Shown here: piece by piece, positions 1-9,805 of the stretch
How the letters are laid out: the number at the start of each line of letters is the position of its first letter
How positions within the stretch are numbered: position 1 is the first letter of the stretch
NCBI GenBank assembly: GCA_947172355.1
Contig: CAMWBA010000007.1
Span: forward strand, 1-43,494
Direction: 5' to 3'
DNA from: an uncultured Bacillota bacterium
GTDB lineage: Bacteria > Bacillota > Clostridia > Oscillospirales > Oscillospiraceae
DNA: 43,494 nucleotides
Notes under the pieces: model-generated
What the model was told of the DNA's origin: nothing
Seen by the model: only the letters and a program-made list of their open reading frames with translations
Databases searched by the model: none
Position numbers and translations under genes: made by a program

Positions 1-699
1 CAGACCACCAGCGGCTACAACTATATCGCCATGAACGACGACGTGTACGTCTACACCGGCGTCACCTCCGCCAACGCCGACCAGTCCAATCTGGGCTTCC
101 TGCTGTGCAACATGCGCACCAAGGAGACTCATTTCTACACCGCCCCCGGCGCCACCGAAGAGGCCGCTAAACGCTCTGCCGAGGGCGTGGTCCAGGACCT
201 GGGCTATATCGCCACCTTCCCCCTGCTGCTGAACATCTCCGGCGAGCCCACCTACTTCATCCCTTTGAAGGACGCTACCAATCTGGTGAAGACCTACGCC
301 ATGGTCAACGTGGCCCAGTATCAGATTGTAGCCACCGGGGCCACCGTCTCCGCCTGTGAGCAGAGCTATATCCAAATGCTTGTGGACAAAGGCATCACAC
401 AGACCGAACAGCTGCCCCAGACCAAAGCGGCGGGAACGGTTGTTGAGATACGCACCGCTGTCATTGAGGGCAACTCTTACTACTTCATTCGCCTCCAAAA
501 TGAGGACATTTTCTACTCCATCTCTGCCGCTCAGAATCGGGATGTGGTTACCTTGAACGTGGGCGATACCGTCACCATTGAACACGCTGTTGAGACTTCG
601 ATACACCAAGGTTCTATTTTGAATGCGTACAGTCTGACCATCGACAGCCGGGTTCCAATTCTTTTCCTTCCCCCGGCCATAGAAGATAACGCAGCATAA
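1..699 (+). CDS. hypothetical protein, 5'-truncated at window edge
   Basis: Frame is open from base 1 (QTTSGYNYIAMNDDVY...) to TAA at 699, followed by a terminator hairpin. Confidence 0.75.
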   Translation, partial: QTTSGYNYIAMNDDVYVYTGVTSANADQSNLGFLLCNMRTKETHFYTAPGATEEAAKRSAEGVVQDLGYIATFPLLLNISGEPTYFIPLKDATNLVKTYAMVNVAQYQIVATGATVSACEQSYIQMLVDKGITQTEQLPQTKAAGTVVEIRTAVIEGNSYYFIRLQNEDIFYSISAAQNRDVVTLNVGDTVTIEHAVETSIHQGSILNAYSLTIDSRVPILFLPPAIEDNAA

Positions 700-704
700 A
701 CAGC

Positions 705-733
705 AGGACCGTCCGCGAAAAACGGGCGGTCCT
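705..733. terminator. terminator hairpin between convergent genes
   Basis: aggaccgtccg / cgggcggtcct inverted repeat with A-rich loop and flanking T/A. Confidence 0.6.
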
Positions 734-983
734 ATTTCTGTACTTCCTTTATCAGCTGTTCCTTCTCTTGCCGGGTCAGCTTTTTTATGGCGATTTCTCG
801 CTTTAAAGCGGCGGACTTATCGGGGACCTTCTGGATGTAAACCACCTCCAGGGGACCTCTCCCCCGGGTGTACTTGGCCCCCTTCCCCGAGCGGTGGACG
901 GCCAGGCGGCGGTCTACATCGTCGGTGATGCCGGTGTATAAAGTTCCGTCGCCGCAGCGGAGAATATAGACATACCAGAGCAT
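732..983 (-). CDS. GIY-YIG nuclease family protein (YhbQ/UPF0213-like)
   Basis: 83 aa; WYVYILRCGDGTLYTGITDDVDRRLAVHRSGKGAKYTRGRGP is the typical GIY-YIG core. Confidence 0.9.
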   Translation of the reverse strand: MLWYVYILRCGDGTLYTGITDDVDRRLAVHRSGKGAKYTRGRGPLEVVYIQKVPDKSAALKREIAIKKLTRQEKEQLIKEVQK

Positions 984-1155
984 GAAACATCCCCCTCTCC
1001 CCCCTATAATACCATATTATGTCTAATTTGGAAACAATTCCTTTTTTATCCTCCGAAAGAGCCAAAACAGTTGCCTTTCTCGCCCAATGGTGGTACAATA
1101 AATTGATATTATGTCGGCGCTGGTCAAGCGCCCAAAGACAAAGGAGCAATTTCAC

Positions 1156-2154
1156 ATGGACGAAAAGAAAGTAATGCTCTCTGGCATCCAGCCCAGCGGC
1201 GACCTGCATCTGGGCAACTACCTGGGCCCCCTGCGCCACTGGCCGGAGATGATTGAGGAATTTGACTGCTACTTCTTCCTGGCCGACCTGCACACCATCA
1301 CCGTGCGCCAGGACCCAGCCCAGCTGCGCCGCCGTGTCCTGACCCTGCTGGCCCAATATATTGCCTGTGGCCTGGACCCGGAAAAGTGTACTTTATTTAT
1401 CCAATCCCATGTCCCCGCCCATGCCCAGCTGGGCTGGGTACTGGACTGCTACACCATGTTCGGCGAGCTCAGCCGGATGACCCAGTTTAAGGACAAGTCC
1501 GCCAAGCACAAGGACAACATCAACGCCGGTCTGTTCACCTACCCCGCCCTGATGGCGGCGGATATTCTCCTTTATCAGCCCGACTTTGTTCCAGTGGGTG
1601 AGGACCAGAAGCAGCATGTGGAGATCTGCCGGGACATCGCCGAACGGTTCAACGGCATCTACGGCGATGTGTTTAAGGTCCCTGAGCCCCACATCGCCAA
1701 GGTGGGCGCACGGATCATGAGTCTGAACGACCCTTCCTCCAAGATGAGCAAGTCCAACCCCGAAGGCTGCGTTTTCCTTATGGAGAAGCCGGAGGACATC
1801 GCCCGCAAATTCAAGCGGGCCGTCACCGACAGCGATACCGTGAACCCCGTCCGCTACGACCCAGCGGCCAAGCCCGGCGTATCCAACCTGATCCAGATCT
1901 ACGCCGCCGCCACCGGCAAGAGTTTCGCCGACATCGAATCCGAATTTGAGGGCAAGGGTTACGGCGCACTTAAACCCGCCGTGGGCGAAGCCGTAGTGGA
2001 GGCCCTCCGCCCCATCCGGGAGGAGACCGAGCGCCTGCTGGCGGACAAGTCCTACTTGGAGAGCGTCTACAAGGCCGGAGCGGAGAAGGCCAGCTACACA
2101 GCGAACAAAACCTTGCGCAAAGTATATAAAAAGGTGGGGTTTGTCCCCAGGTAA
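1156..2154 (+). CDS. trpS: tryptophan--tRNA ligase
   Basis: MDEKKVMLSGIQPSGDLHLGNYLGPL and KMSKS (SSKMSKSNPEG); start chosen at the internal ATG after the RBS, although the ORF opens at 1111. Confidence 0.95.
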   Translation: MDEKKVMLSGIQPSGDLHLGNYLGPLRHWPEMIEEFDCYFFLADLHTITVRQDPAQLRRRVLTLLAQYIACGLDPEKCTLFIQSHVPAHAQLGWVLDCYTMFGELSRMTQFKDKSAKHKDNINAGLFTYPALMAADILLYQPDFVPVGEDQKQHVEICRDIAERFNGIYGDVFKVPEPHIAKVGARIMSLNDPSSKMSKSNPEGCVFLMEKPEDIARKFKRAVTDSDTVNPVRYDPAAKPGVSNLIQIYAAATGKSFADIESEFEGKGYGALKPAVGEAVVEALRPIREETERLLADKSYLESVYKAGAEKASYTANKTLRKVYKKVGFVPR

Positions 2155-2214
2155 TGGTTTTATGCAGGGCAGAGCCCTTTCCCCTACCCCAAACGATAAA
2201 AGAGGTTCAAATTT

Positions 2215-3366
2215 ATGCCGATCCAACTTTCTGCCATCGGGCTGGCCCTGGCCTCCCTGCTGGTCGCCGCCCTGGTGGCCCTCATCTCCACACCGGTGGT
2301 TCGTTCACTAGCCTTTCGGGTGGGTGCGGTGGATGTCCCGCGTGACGCCCGCCGGATGCACGACCACCCCATTCCCCGCATGGGGGGAATCGCCATCTTT
2401 CTGGGCTTTATCCTCAGCGTGCTCATCTTTCTGCCCCTCACCCCTGAACTGCGCAGCATGCTGCTGGGCAGCGTGGTGATTGTCATACTGGGTATCTTGG
2501 ACGATATCTATGCCCTGCCCGCTCTGCCCAAATTTTTTGTTCAGATTGCGGCCGCTTTGATTGTGGTGGTGGAGGAGGGCAACCGCATCCGCCTACTGTC
2601 CAACCCCAACATTTTCAGTAAAGAACCCTTCTGGGAATTGGGGTGGCTGTCCATTCCCATCACCGTGCTGTGGATTGTGGGCATCACCAACGCCGTCAAT
2701 TTGATCGACGGGCTGGACGGACTGGCCTGCGGAGTGTCCACCATCAGCTCTATGACACTGCTGGTTATCGCTCTCATTGTGGCAGAACCCGATGTAGCCA
2801 TTCTTATGGCCGCTCTGGCCGGCGGATGCATTGGCTTCCTGCCCTACAACCTAAACCCTGCAAAAATTTTCATGGGAGACACTGGCGCTACCTTTCTGGG
2901 CTTTATCCTTGCCACTGTATCTATCCAAGGCCTATTCAAATTTTATGCCATTATCTCCTTTGCTGTCCCCTTTCTCATGCTGGGACTGCCTATTTTCGAC
3001 ACCTGTTTTGCCATCTTCCGCCGGGTGGCCCACGGTCAGTCCCCCATGGCACCCGATCGAGGGCATATCCACCACCGGCTCATCGACATGGGGTTTTCCC
3101 AAAAGCAGGCGGTAGCGGTGCTCTATATCATCAGCGCTATTCTGGGCCTGTCCGCCGTGGTGCTCACCACCATCGGTGTAGTACGGGCGATGCTGTTCCT
3201 GTTTGCCCTCTGTACCGCTGGAGCGGTGGCGGGCAAACTATATTTGGACCGGACCAGCGGCAACACATCTCCCTCCTCCGGCGGAACCCGGGTGGCCAAA
3301 CCCCAAAAGAGCCAGCCCGCAGACACAGAAAACTTTTTTGGCGAGGAGGATCGGTCGGAAAAATGA
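2215..3366 (+). CDS. undecaprenyl-phosphate GlcNAc-1-phosphate transferase family (MraY/WecA/TagO)
   Basis: Polytopic membrane protein with GILDDIYALP, NAVNLIDGLDGLA, MGDTGATFLGF, DRGHIHHRLIDMG motifs. Confidence 0.92.
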   Translation: MPIQLSAIGLALASLLVAALVALISTPVVRSLAFRVGAVDVPRDARRMHDHPIPRMGGIAIFLGFILSVLIFLPLTPELRSMLLGSVVIVILGILDDIYALPALPKFFVQIAAALIVVVEEGNRIRLLSNPNIFSKEPFWELGWLSIPITVLWIVGITNAVNLIDGLDGLACGVSTISSMTLLVIALIVAEPDVAILMAALAGGCIGFLPYNLNPAKIFMGDTGATFLGFILATVSIQGLFKFYAIISFAVPFLMLGLPIFDTCFAIFRRVAHGQSPMAPDRGHIHHRLIDMGFSQKQAVAVLYIISAILGLSAVVLTTIGVVRAMLFLFALCTAGAVAGKLYLDRTSGNTSPSSGGTRVAKPQKSQPADTENFFGEEDRSEK

Positions 3367-4529
3367 GCAGACTAAAGGTTATGACCGTATTCGGAACCCG
3401 TCCGGAGGCGATCAAAATGGCGCCGCTGGCCTTAGAACTGGCCAGCCGCCCCGAATTTGATGCACTGTGCTGCGTCACCGCCCAACATCGGGAGATGCTG
3501 GACTCAGTACTGAATATCTTCTCTCTTAAACCGGATTACGATTTGAACATTATGGAACCCCGGCAAACCTTGTCCACCATCACAGCCAAATGCCTCACCG
3601 GCATGGACGGGGTGTTGGAGGAGGCTCGTCCAGACCTGGTACTGGTCCATGGCGACACCTCCACCACCTTTGCGGGAGCTTTGGCTGCCTTTTATCACAA
3701 AATCCCTGTGGGCCATGTAGAGGCGGGACTGCGCACCTATGACAAGTGGTCCCCGTACCCTGAGGAGATGAACCGAAAAATGGTGGGAGCAATTGCTGAC
3801 CTCCATTTCTGCCCCACCCCCTCTAACCGGGACAACCTGGCCCGGGAGACGATTACACAGGGTGTCTTTCTGACGGGCAACACCGTCATAGATGCCCTTC
3901 AGACAACGGTTGTCAAGGATTTTTCCTTTTCAGAGGACATCCTCAACCGCATAGATTATGTCAACCGAAATGTGATTCTGGTCACCTGCCACCGCAGAGA
4001 AAACTACGGCCAACCCATGACCAACATTATGACCGCTCTGCGCCGGATAGCCGATGCATTCCCAGACACCGAACTGGTCTACCCCGTTCACCTCTCCCCG
4101 GTTGTCCAGGAGGCCGCCCATACGTATTTGGACCGCCACCCCCGTATCCACCTCATTGCCCCGCTGGATGTACGGGAGATGCACAACTTAATGGCCCGGT
4201 GCCACCTGGTGATGACCGATTCCGGCGGTCTTCAGGAGGAGGCTCCTGCCCTGGGCAAGCCGGTGCTTGTCCTGCGGAGGGAGACCGAGCGCCCCGAAGC
4301 AGTAGCCGCCGGGACGGTACGTTTGGCCGGTGTGGAGGAAGAGACCATTTTCCAAATGGCCGCCCAACTGCTGTCCGACCGGGATGCGTACAACAAAATG
4401 GCTCACGCTGTCAACCCCTATGGAGACGGCCGGGCCTGCCGGCGCATCGCAGACGCCATTGCATGGCGCTTTGGCCTGCAGGCAATGCCTCCGGAAGAGT
4501 TTTATGGACCGGTCCCGGAACCCATGTAG
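3363..4529 (+). CDS. wecB: UDP-N-acetylglucosamine 2-epimerase (non-hydrolysing)
   Basis: MSRLKVMTVFGTRPEAIKMAPL...GHVEAGLRT...TDSGGLQEEAPALGKPVLVLR; ATG overlaps the upstream stop (ATGA). Confidence 0.95.
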   Translation: MSRLKVMTVFGTRPEAIKMAPLALELASRPEFDALCCVTAQHREMLDSVLNIFSLKPDYDLNIMEPRQTLSTITAKCLTGMDGVLEEARPDLVLVHGDTSTTFAGALAAFYHKIPVGHVEAGLRTYDKWSPYPEEMNRKMVGAIADLHFCPTPSNRDNLARETITQGVFLTGNTVIDALQTTVVKDFSFSEDILNRIDYVNRNVILVTCHRRENYGQPMTNIMTALRRIADAFPDTELVYPVHLSPVVQEAAHTYLDRHPRIHLIAPLDVREMHNLMARCHLVMTDSGGLQEEAPALGKPVLVLRRETERPEAVAAGTVRLAGVEEETIFQMAAQLLSDRDAYNKMAHAVNPYGDGRACRRIADAIAWRFGLQAMPPEEFYGPVPEPM

Positions 4530-4555
4530 TATTTGCAGGCTGAGGAGGTAGGCCC

Positions 4556-5332
4556 TTGGAGCAAAAAAACAGACTGATGATTGTCATTGCCATTGTGGCA
4601 TTGATCGTGGGAGCTATGCTCACCAGTTTTGGACTGAACCTCTTTGCTTTAAATACCCCTCAGGTTGTACTGCCCTCCTCCAGTGCCGGACCGGCAGCCC
4701 CCTCCGCCTCCGGAGTCCCGGACCAGACTTACCAGCGGGTGGAGGTCACCGCACGGACGGTTGCCGGTGTGGTGGCCACCTTATCCCGCCCCACCAGCTA
4801 CTATCGAGAGCTGACGGTGGATACCTTTTGGAACGGCGGTTCCTCCTCTTCGCAAGTACAGGTGTGGGCCGATGGCGGCTGGACCCATAGCCGCCAGACA
4901 TTGCCCTCCGGAGTAGTCCGCCATGACCTGACGGACGGGAGTGACCTATACTACTGGTATGAGGGTTCCCAGCAGTATCAACAGACCCCTGCGGACGAAA
5001 AATCCTCCGACTTGGCCCAACACATTCCAACCTATGAGACAATTTTGGAATTAGAATCGGATGAGATCCTCTCTGCCGGCTACGAAAACCGCGGAGAACT
5101 GCCCTGTATCCTGGCTGAAATCCAGCATGCCGACACCCGCCAGCTCCAACGCTTCTGGGTCAGTGTAGACAGCGGTCTTCTGGTTGCTGCCGAGGCGGAG
5201 GAGAACGGTCAGGTGATCTATCGTATGACGGCATATTCTCCGGTTCAATCCCCGTGTCCAAACGATGGAGACTTTTCTCTGCCTGACGGCACCATTCTCC
5301 ACACAACCGGCGAATTCAGCCAGGTTCCCTAA
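4556..5332 (+). CDS. membrane-anchored protein of unknown function (LolA-like fold possible)
   Basis: TTG start after GAGGAGG-like RBS; N-terminal TM segment, then an extracytoplasmic domain. Confidence 0.7.
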   Translation: MEQKNRLMIVIAIVALIVGAMLTSFGLNLFALNTPQVVLPSSSAGPAAPSASGVPDQTYQRVEVTARTVAGVVATLSRPTSYYRELTVDTFWNGGSSSSQVQVWADGGWTHSRQTLPSGVVRHDLTDGSDLYYWYEGSQQYQQTPADEKSSDLAQHIPTYETILELESDEILSAGYENRGELPCILAEIQHADTRQLQRFWVSVDSGLLVAAEAEENGQVIYRMTAYSPVQSPCPNDGDFSLPDGTILHTTGEFSQVP

Positions 5333-5339
5333 AAGGGGG

Positions 5340-5678
5340 TTATGTCTCGTGGTCCCCCAGCCCCATCAGCAGAACCAAGCCCAGGGCAATCACCAAATCC
5401 ATGTCGTCCCCCTCCACCAATAGGTACAGCATAATAAGCAGAAGCAATATATCTCCACTGTCCAGATTCTCCAAATGGAAGGACTTCAGCAGGCTGGACA
5501 GCCCCTGGCCGCCCTGGAATAAGCCGCCCCCCTTCCCGGTCAGAAACTCCGGAAGGCGAAAGGGCTGGGATTGTCTTCTCTGGGGTTCTCCAACCGGTGT
5601 GCTCTGCGGGGGTGGGACGGGAGTGTAGGAGGTTTCCTCCGGGATATAACGGTTATACACGCTCTCCCTCCTTCCCAC
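5340..5678 (-). CDS. hypothetical protein with hydrophobic C-terminus
   Basis: ORF MGRRESVYNRYIPEE...DILLLLIMLYLLVEGDDMDLVIALGLVLLMGLG; overlaps the upstream ORF by 26 bp. Confidence 0.65.
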   Translation of the reverse strand: MGRRESVYNRYIPEETSYTPVPPPQSTPVGEPQRRQSQPFRLPEFLTGKGGGLFQGGQGLSSLLKSFHLENLDSGDILLLLIMLYLLVEGDDMDLVIALGLVLLMGLGDHET

Positions 5679-6057
5679 CCAGCGCGCCCATGGCCGCTCG
5701 AATCAGCTTGGCCATTCGGGTGATGCGCAGGGCCCGGTCCAGCCGGTCCTGCCGTTCTTCCCGCAGGAAGGGGCGCAGCGCGTTCAGCAGCGCAGCGTTT
5801 CGATCCTCGGTGCTCTGAACTTGACGCAGGACCTCCATCCCCATTTGGATCATTTTGGGATCCACCTGTCCCAGCAGAGCAGAGAAATCCGGAGGGATGT
5901 CCGCCGCCGGCACATGTGGGGGCTCGCCCTCTGCCGGAGGTTCCGGAGAGGGCGTGGACGGTTGGTCTCCGGACAGAGAGCGGGCCAGAGCCATAATTTG
6001 GCCCATAGCCTCCTGGTTTCCCAGGATGGAATTCAATTTTTCCTCAAACTCCGCCAC
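5653..6057 (-). CDS. hypothetical protein
   Basis: ORF MAEFEEKLNSILGNQEAMGQIMALARSLSG...; co-directional small gene cluster. Confidence 0.7.
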   Translation of the reverse strand: MAEFEEKLNSILGNQEAMGQIMALARSLSGDQPSTPSPEPPAEGEPPHVPAADIPPDFSALLGQVDPKMIQMGMEVLRQVQSTEDRNAALLNALRPFLREERQDRLDRALRITRMAKLIRAAMGALGGKEGERV

Positions 6058-6078
6058 GGATCTGTTCCCCCTCTGTGC

Positions 6079-6360
6079 TTACTCCAGTCCCGCCTGTTTG
6101 GCCTGGGCTCCAATACGGTCCACCAGCTCGGCCCCCTCTTTGCTGTGTATCAGCTGGTCCATAATTGCCATCAGGGCACTGGGGTCCCCTGCCGCCGCCT
6201 GCTGTGCCGCCTGCCGGACGCCACCGCTTTGCTGTTGAAGCAGTTCCCGCAGCTTTTTGGCATCATCGGACTGTGCCAGCCGCGTAACCGCTTCCCGGTT
6301 TTTTGCCAGCTCCGCTGCAGCTGTCCCTGCACTACGCCTGCTGTTTTCTTTGGATTCCAT
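6079..6360 (-). CDS. hypothetical protein
   Basis: MESKENSRRSAGTAAAELAKNREAVTRLAQSDDAKKLRELL...; internal Met preferred over the ORF start at 6453. Confidence 0.65.
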   Translation of the reverse strand: MESKENSRRSAGTAAAELAKNREAVTRLAQSDDAKKLRELLQQQSGGVRQAAQQAAAGDPSALMAIMDQLIHSKEGAELVDRIGAQAKQAGLE

Positions 6361-6543
6361 ATCTACCACTCCCCATTGGATTTCTCTCAACTCCCACGTT
6401 GTTCCTTTGCGGAGGACCGCTCTTCTGCCCGGTCCAAGTGCAGCAGAACACAACCAAATTGGGCGTTGAATGTTTTGCCCTCTGGCAAACCTTCCATTTG
6501 TTGACTACCCCAGTATATGCGAAAATTGAGCGAGGTGACACTC

Positions 6544-6999
6544 TTGAATCTATTAGTCTTTTCCGACTCCCACCGCTCTCTGTCCGGGATGTATGCCGCC
6601 ATCGACCGCCACCACCCCCATCAAATCATCCATTTGGGGGATTTGATGGAGGACGCGGAAGAGGTAGCTGCGCACTATCCTAAACTGCCCTTCTGTCTGG
6701 TCCCTGGTAATTGCGACGGCTGGGTGTCTGCCCCCATCAAGAAACAGATTACCCTGGAGGGGACCTCCATTCTCCTGTCCCATGGGCACCGCTGGGGTGT
6801 CAAAAGCGGCTATGGCGCCGCCATTGCCGATGCCCAAGCGGCAGGTGCGGACATCCTTCTCTTTGGTCACACCCATATCCCCCTGTGTCAGCAGCTGGAA
6901 AGCGGGCTTTGGATGATGAACCCTGGTCCTGCCCGCTCCAGCTACGGACAGATTGTACTTGAAAACGGAACCATCACCTGCACGCTCCATCCGGTGTAG
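6544..6999 (+). CDS. YfcE-family metallophosphoesterase
   Basis: NLLVFSDSHRS...HLGDLMED...VPGNCD...LSHGHRWGV...FGHTHIP; probable TTG start at 6544 (ORF opens 6517). Confidence 0.88.
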   Translation: MNLLVFSDSHRSLSGMYAAIDRHHPHQIIHLGDLMEDAEEVAAHYPKLPFCLVPGNCDGWVSAPIKKQITLEGTSILLSHGHRWGVKSGYGAAIADAQAAGADILLFGHTHIPLCQQLESGLWMMNPGPARSSYGQIVLENGTITCTLHPV

Positions 7000-7074
7000 C
7001 GGGGTTCTGCGCCGCAGGCCTCGTCCTGTACACTCCTCTGCACATTTCTCCTGTTTTCCACGAGGTAACATACC

Positions 7075-8601
7075 ATGAAAAAACTTCTCTATATTCTATT
7101 TCACCGCTCTGTATTTGTATCCCTGGCTCTGGTAGCCCAACTGGCTACCCTTTTCGTGATGATATCCATTTTCTCCGAGTACACGGAGATTTTTTACTGG
7201 TGTTGTATCGCTATGAGTGTGTCGGCCGCCCTGGCTATTGTGGGCAGCCGGATGGAGCCAGGATATAAAATTGCCTGGCTCCTTCTCGTTTTGCCCTTCC
7301 CTGTCTTTGGCGGTATTTTCTACCTGCTGGTAGGGGGCGGCTATGTCCCAAAGCGAACGCAAAAACGGATGCAGGGAATCTTGGAGAAATCCGCCCAAGC
7401 CCTGCGGGATGACTTTAAGGCAGACGACCTTATCCCACTGGGAGGCGACGCCGCTGGACAGGCCAACTACCTGGAGCGCCGGGCCGCCTGCCCCGCTTAC
7501 ACCAATACAGAGACAGAATATTTCCCCTTGGGGGATGACGCCTTTCCCCGGATGCTGGAGGAACTGGAGCGGGCGGAAAAGTACATCTTTCTGGAGTACT
7601 TTATCATCCAACCCGGAGTTTTTTGGGACAGTATTTTAGCCGTTTTAGAGCGGAAGGCTGCTCAAGGGGTGGAGGTACGGGTACTATACGACGATTTTGG
7701 ATGTATGTTCACTCTGCCCCGATATTATAACGAGACGCTGATACAAAAGGGCATTCAGTGCCGGGTGTTTAACCGGCTGATGCCGGTGATGTCTCTGCGG
7801 CTGAACAATCGGGACCACCGCAAGCTGCTGATTATTGACGGCAAGACCGGCTTCACTGGAGGAATTAACCTGGCAGATGAGTATATCAACGTTCAGGAGC
7901 GCTTTGGGCATTGGAAAGACAGCGCTATTTTGCTGGAGGGGGATGCAGTTTGGTCCATGACGGTGATGTTTCTCACCATGTGGGACAATATCGCCAACTG
8001 GGATGAGAATTTTGAGCACTTCCGCCCTCCGGCCGCCCCGGTACGGCCCTGGACGGGATATGTCCAGCCCTACACCGACACCCCCTTGGACCGGGAAACG
8101 GTGGGACAGGCGGTCTATCTCAATATGATCTCCAAAGCTAAGAACTATATCTATATTACGACCCCCTATTTGGTCATCGACGTGGCCACCAACACCGCTT
8201 TATGCAACGCCGCCAAGTCTGGAGTGGATGTACGTATCATCACCCCTCATATCCCGGACAAGCGGTATGTCTTTGAAGTCACCCGTGCCCATTATCCCCC
8301 GCTACTGGAAGCCGGTGTTAAAATTTATGAGTATACGCCGGGATTCATCCATGCCAAAAACTTTGTGGTGGATGACCGTTTTGCCACGGTGGGCACCGTC
8401 AATCTGGATTACCGCAGCCTGTTCCTCCATTTTGAGGACGGTGTTTGGCTGTGTGAGACCCCCTGTATCCAAGACATCCGGAAGGACTTCTTGGCAACGC
8501 TGAAGGTATCGCAGCCCTGTTCGCTGCGGCAGTTCAAACACTTGAATATCCTCTTGCAGCTCTACCGCAGCATTTTGCGGGTCTTTGCGCCGCTGATGTA
8601 A
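7075..8601 (+). CDS. cls: cardiolipin synthase (phospholipase D family)
   Basis: Two TM helices then two HKD motifs (NRDHRKLLIIDGKTGFTGG; FIHAKNFVVDDRFATVGTVNLDYRS). Confidence 0.95.
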   Translation: MKKLLYILFHRSVFVSLALVAQLATLFVMISIFSEYTEIFYWCCIAMSVSAALAIVGSRMEPGYKIAWLLLVLPFPVFGGIFYLLVGGGYVPKRTQKRMQGILEKSAQALRDDFKADDLIPLGGDAAGQANYLERRAACPAYTNTETEYFPLGDDAFPRMLEELERAEKYIFLEYFIIQPGVFWDSILAVLERKAAQGVEVRVLYDDFGCMFTLPRYYNETLIQKGIQCRVFNRLMPVMSLRLNNRDHRKLLIIDGKTGFTGGINLADEYINVQERFGHWKDSAILLEGDAVWSMTVMFLTMWDNIANWDENFEHFRPPAAPVRPWTGYVQPYTDTPLDRETVGQAVYLNMISKAKNYIYITTPYLVIDVATNTALCNAAKSGVDVRIITPHIPDKRYVFEVTRAHYPPLLEAGVKIYEYTPGFIHAKNFVVDDRFATVGTVNLDYRSLFLHFEDGVWLCETPCIQDIRKDFLATLKVSQPCSLRQFKHLNILLQLYRSILRVFAPLM

Positions 8602-8604
8602 TCA

Positions 8605-8636
8605 AAAAGGGGCCGCCGGATCTGGCGGCCCCTTTT
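8605..8636. terminator. bidirectional terminator
   Basis: aaaaggggccgcc / ggcggcccctttt perfect inverted repeat between convergent genes. Confidence 0.85.
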
Positions 8637-8638
8637 CC

Positions 8639-9463
8639 TTACCGGCAGCAGCAGCTGTTTGCGCTGCTGGTGGTGGTAATCGTGTTGGGCGGGAAAAACT
8701 CGTCTACAGGGAACTGAACCTGACGGAACAGGTCGCAGGGGTCCTCCTGACAATTGTCGTTGTCGCAGCTGCAATCCTTTGTGGGGATGCAGTAGTCATA
8801 TGCTGGGATCAGCAGCTGGGTGTCTCGCTCCATACGGATGATGGAGAACTGACCCAGCGAGACAAAGATCCGATGCTGGTCACCGCCGGTCACCAGCTCG
8901 TCGCCAAAGCAGGCGGCTACTGACATGGGAATGTCCACACAGCCGCAGTCGCAGGGACGGCATTCGCATACATCCACCAGTTTCAGACTGAGAATCAGCG
9001 GATCGACCGCCTCCACCACCGCAGTCGGCAGGTTGGACTGTGGAACACACTGAACCTGGTTCTCGTTATCCTCGGATGTAAAGCTCTTAGAGCCGCTCTC
9101 GCTTCCAAAGAGAACCGCCCGTTTGCTGAATACCGCCAGCCCGCACACCTGAACCGGGCGGGCAGCGCCCACAAAGGCATCAGCGGTGATGCGGTAGAAA
9201 TACCGTACATCCACCGTATAGAAGCCTCGGTTGAAGGTGACCGGTTCCACATCAATGTACGCATAGAGCAGTTCAGCGGATCCGGCCTTGATAGACTGGG
9301 CCCGGTCGATCACCTCTTGGGAACAGCGGGTGGGGTAAACGCGCAGATCTTCCACACAGTCCTTATCTCTGCATGAATCGAAAATCTTTCTTGTGTGTAT
9401 ACACACGGCCTCCCGGATACTGCGATCGTCGCTGACGGGGCCGGGCACGACCTTTTCTGGCAT
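8639..9463 (-). CDS. cysteine-rich conserved hypothetical protein
   Basis: 274 aa; CECRPCDCGCVDIP and CSCDNDNCQEDPCDLF Cys clusters, terminal SANSCCCR. Confidence 0.75.
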   Translation of the reverse strand: MPEKVVPGPVSDDRSIREAVCIHTRKIFDSCRDKDCVEDLRVYPTRCSQEVIDRAQSIKAGSAELLYAYIDVEPVTFNRGFYTVDVRYFYRITADAFVGAARPVQVCGLAVFSKRAVLFGSESGSKSFTSEDNENQVQCVPQSNLPTAVVEAVDPLILSLKLVDVCECRPCDCGCVDIPMSVAACFGDELVTGGDQHRIFVSLGQFSIIRMERDTQLLIPAYDYCIPTKDCSCDNDNCQEDPCDLFRQVQFPVDEFFPPNTITTTSSANSCCCR

Positions 9464-9805
9464 AGAATTCCCTCCTAGATTTGGATGGTCATGGGCGTTG
9501 GAACGCCCGGTAGGGGTTTTGCTTACAACACATCTTATGTGCCAGGAGAGTTTTGGTGCGAGAAGGACGGTTTTTCTCTTGCCCTTTTTCCTCTTTGCGG
9601 CTATAATAATAAAGTCATCAGAGGGAGAATGCTTTCATATGCAGTACGGCAGTTCGTGTATTCCGTATTCCTTTGCCTTCTATCCCCCAAAGCAAAGCCG
9701 TAGTTTCGGCCTGCCGCCGCAATTTTTCTCAGGGGTTTCAATGGAATGCCAAATTCTTCTGCTTATTTCAACCACAGAACAGATGGTACAGGAAGGAGAC
9801 CGCCT

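Noticed and set aside
2643-3362. N-terminal extension of the wecB ORF
   Set aside because: Overlaps the TagO/WecA-type gene in another frame; true start is ATGA at 3363 with MTVFGTRPEAIK following.
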